Below the pieces are notes generated by a model. The model saw nothing but the letters and a program-made list of their open reading frames with translations, was not told the DNA's origin and did not search any database. Of a DNA stretch of 6,864 nucleotides, positions 6,387 to 6,864 are shown piece after piece; the first letter of the stretch is position 1; each line of letters starts with the position of its first letter. The position numbers and the translations under genes were made by a program. This DNA is from a bacterium (lineage in GTDB: Bacteria; Patescibacteriota; Patescibacteriia; CAIQCM01), in contig JAHFIF010000004.1 in NCBI GenBank assembly GCA_023246535.1, positions 1-6,864 of the forward strand, in the 5' to 3' direction.

Positions 6387-6827
6387 ATGCTTACCGTTGG
6401 CAGCAAAGCGCCGGCGTTTGCAGCGCCGGATCAGGACGGAAAAACCCATAATTTGTCCGATTATGCGGGCAAGTGGGTGCTCTTATACTTTTATCCCAAG
6501 GACTTTACCTCGGGCTGCACGACCGAAGCCTGCACCCTCCGCGATAATTACGAAGGCTTCAAAAAGATCGATGCCGTCGTCCTCGGGGTCAGCACCGATT
6601 CGGTCGAAAGCCATGCCGGTTTTTCCAAGGAACACGAACTGCCGTTCACGCTGTTGTCCGATCCGGAAAAAAAGATCGTCGCCGCCTATGAAGCGAGCGG
6701 CGCCTGGACCAAGCGCATTTCGTACCTGATCGACCCCGCCGGGAAGATCGCCAAAACCTATGACAGCGTTAAGCCGGCCGAACACGCGACCCAAGTCTTG
6801 GCCGACCTCGCCGAACTGAAAAAATAA
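6387..6827 (+). CDS. bcp: Thioredoxin-dependent peroxiredoxin, Bcp/PrxQ type
   Basis: From ATG 6387 the protein has 146 residues, a normal length for Bcp/PrxQ. These cytosolic enzymes reduce hydrogen peroxide and organic hydroperoxides using a peroxidatic cysteine that is recycled by thioredoxin. The active site PKDFTSGCTTEAC (37-49) holds the conserved Pro37, Thr41 and peroxidatic Cys44, with the resolving Cys49 five residues later as in atypical 2-Cys PrxQ. The usual TPGC is TSGC here, which is tolerated. APDQDGK (13-19), LGVSTDS (66-72), LLSDPEKKIVAAY (89-101) and the catalytic Arg110 before ISYLID complete the family pattern. An upstream TTG at 6366 would add seven residues before the usual Bcp start, so I prefer the ATG, though no SD precedes it. 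The gene is divergent from recQ and ends 37 bases before the window edge with no visible terminator. Confidence 0.95.
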   Translation: MLTVGSKAPAFAAPDQDGKTHNLSDYAGKWVLLYFYPKDFTSGCTTEACTLRDNYEGFKKIDAVVLGVSTDSVESHAGFSKEHELPFTLLSDPEKKIVAAYEASGAWTKRISYLIDPAGKIAKTYDSVKPAEHATQVLADLAELKK

Positions 6828-6864
6828 TTGCCCGCCAAATAGCCAGAAAAACGCCGAAAACTTG

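Overview
The window looks like an ordinary stretch of chromosome from a small-genome bacterium, most likely a member of the Candidate Phyla Radiation (Patescibacteria). This is an inference. It rests on short, tightly packed genes, a tRNA without an encoded CCA end, an Asn-rich lipoprotein, a CYTH-only protein of a kind I associate with that group, an SD-poor set of start sites, and third positions rich in C and G mixed with AAA and AAT codons. Eight of nine genes end in TAA. One ends in TGA directly before its terminator, so the standard bacterial code fits. I found no mobile element, CRISPR array, toxin-antitoxin pair, defence cluster or biosynthetic cluster.

Left part (1-1307): the 3' end of a DUF4419-domain gene closes with a strong intrinsic terminator. 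A secreted lipoprotein gene of unknown function follows, with its own terminator. An extended -10 element lies just beyond that terminator, placed so that the next mRNA should start at or next to the ATG.

Middle part (1324-3097): a two-gene unit encodes a single-span membrane protein and a divergent DedA-family membrane protein, overlapping by one base. A promoter at the end of the DedA gene faces tRNA-Ser(UGA), and a CYTH-domain (triphosphate tunnel) gene starts 29 bases after the tRNA. A shared hairpin then separates it from the oppositely oriented genes.

Right part (3047-6827): on the minus strand, recQ and maf are nearly contiguous and probably co-transcribed from a near-consensus promoter. 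A stand-alone HD protein resembling SpoT/MESH1 ppGpp hydrolases lies downstream with its own likely promoter and SD. Divergent to recQ is a Bcp-type peroxiredoxin. A 39-nt imperfect palindrome fills the space between the two divergent -35 boxes almost exactly. The themes are housekeeping and stress: DNA repair (RecQ), removal of modified nucleotides (Maf), alarmone breakdown (HD) and peroxide removal (peroxiredoxin).

The best leads are the palindrome between the divergent promoters, a RecQ that appears to lack the winged-helix domain, the apparently leaderless gene pair, the orphan alarmone-hydrolase-like HD protein, and a DedA protein without most of the charged residues known to matter in E. 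coli DedA proteins. None of these amounts to a clearly new system.
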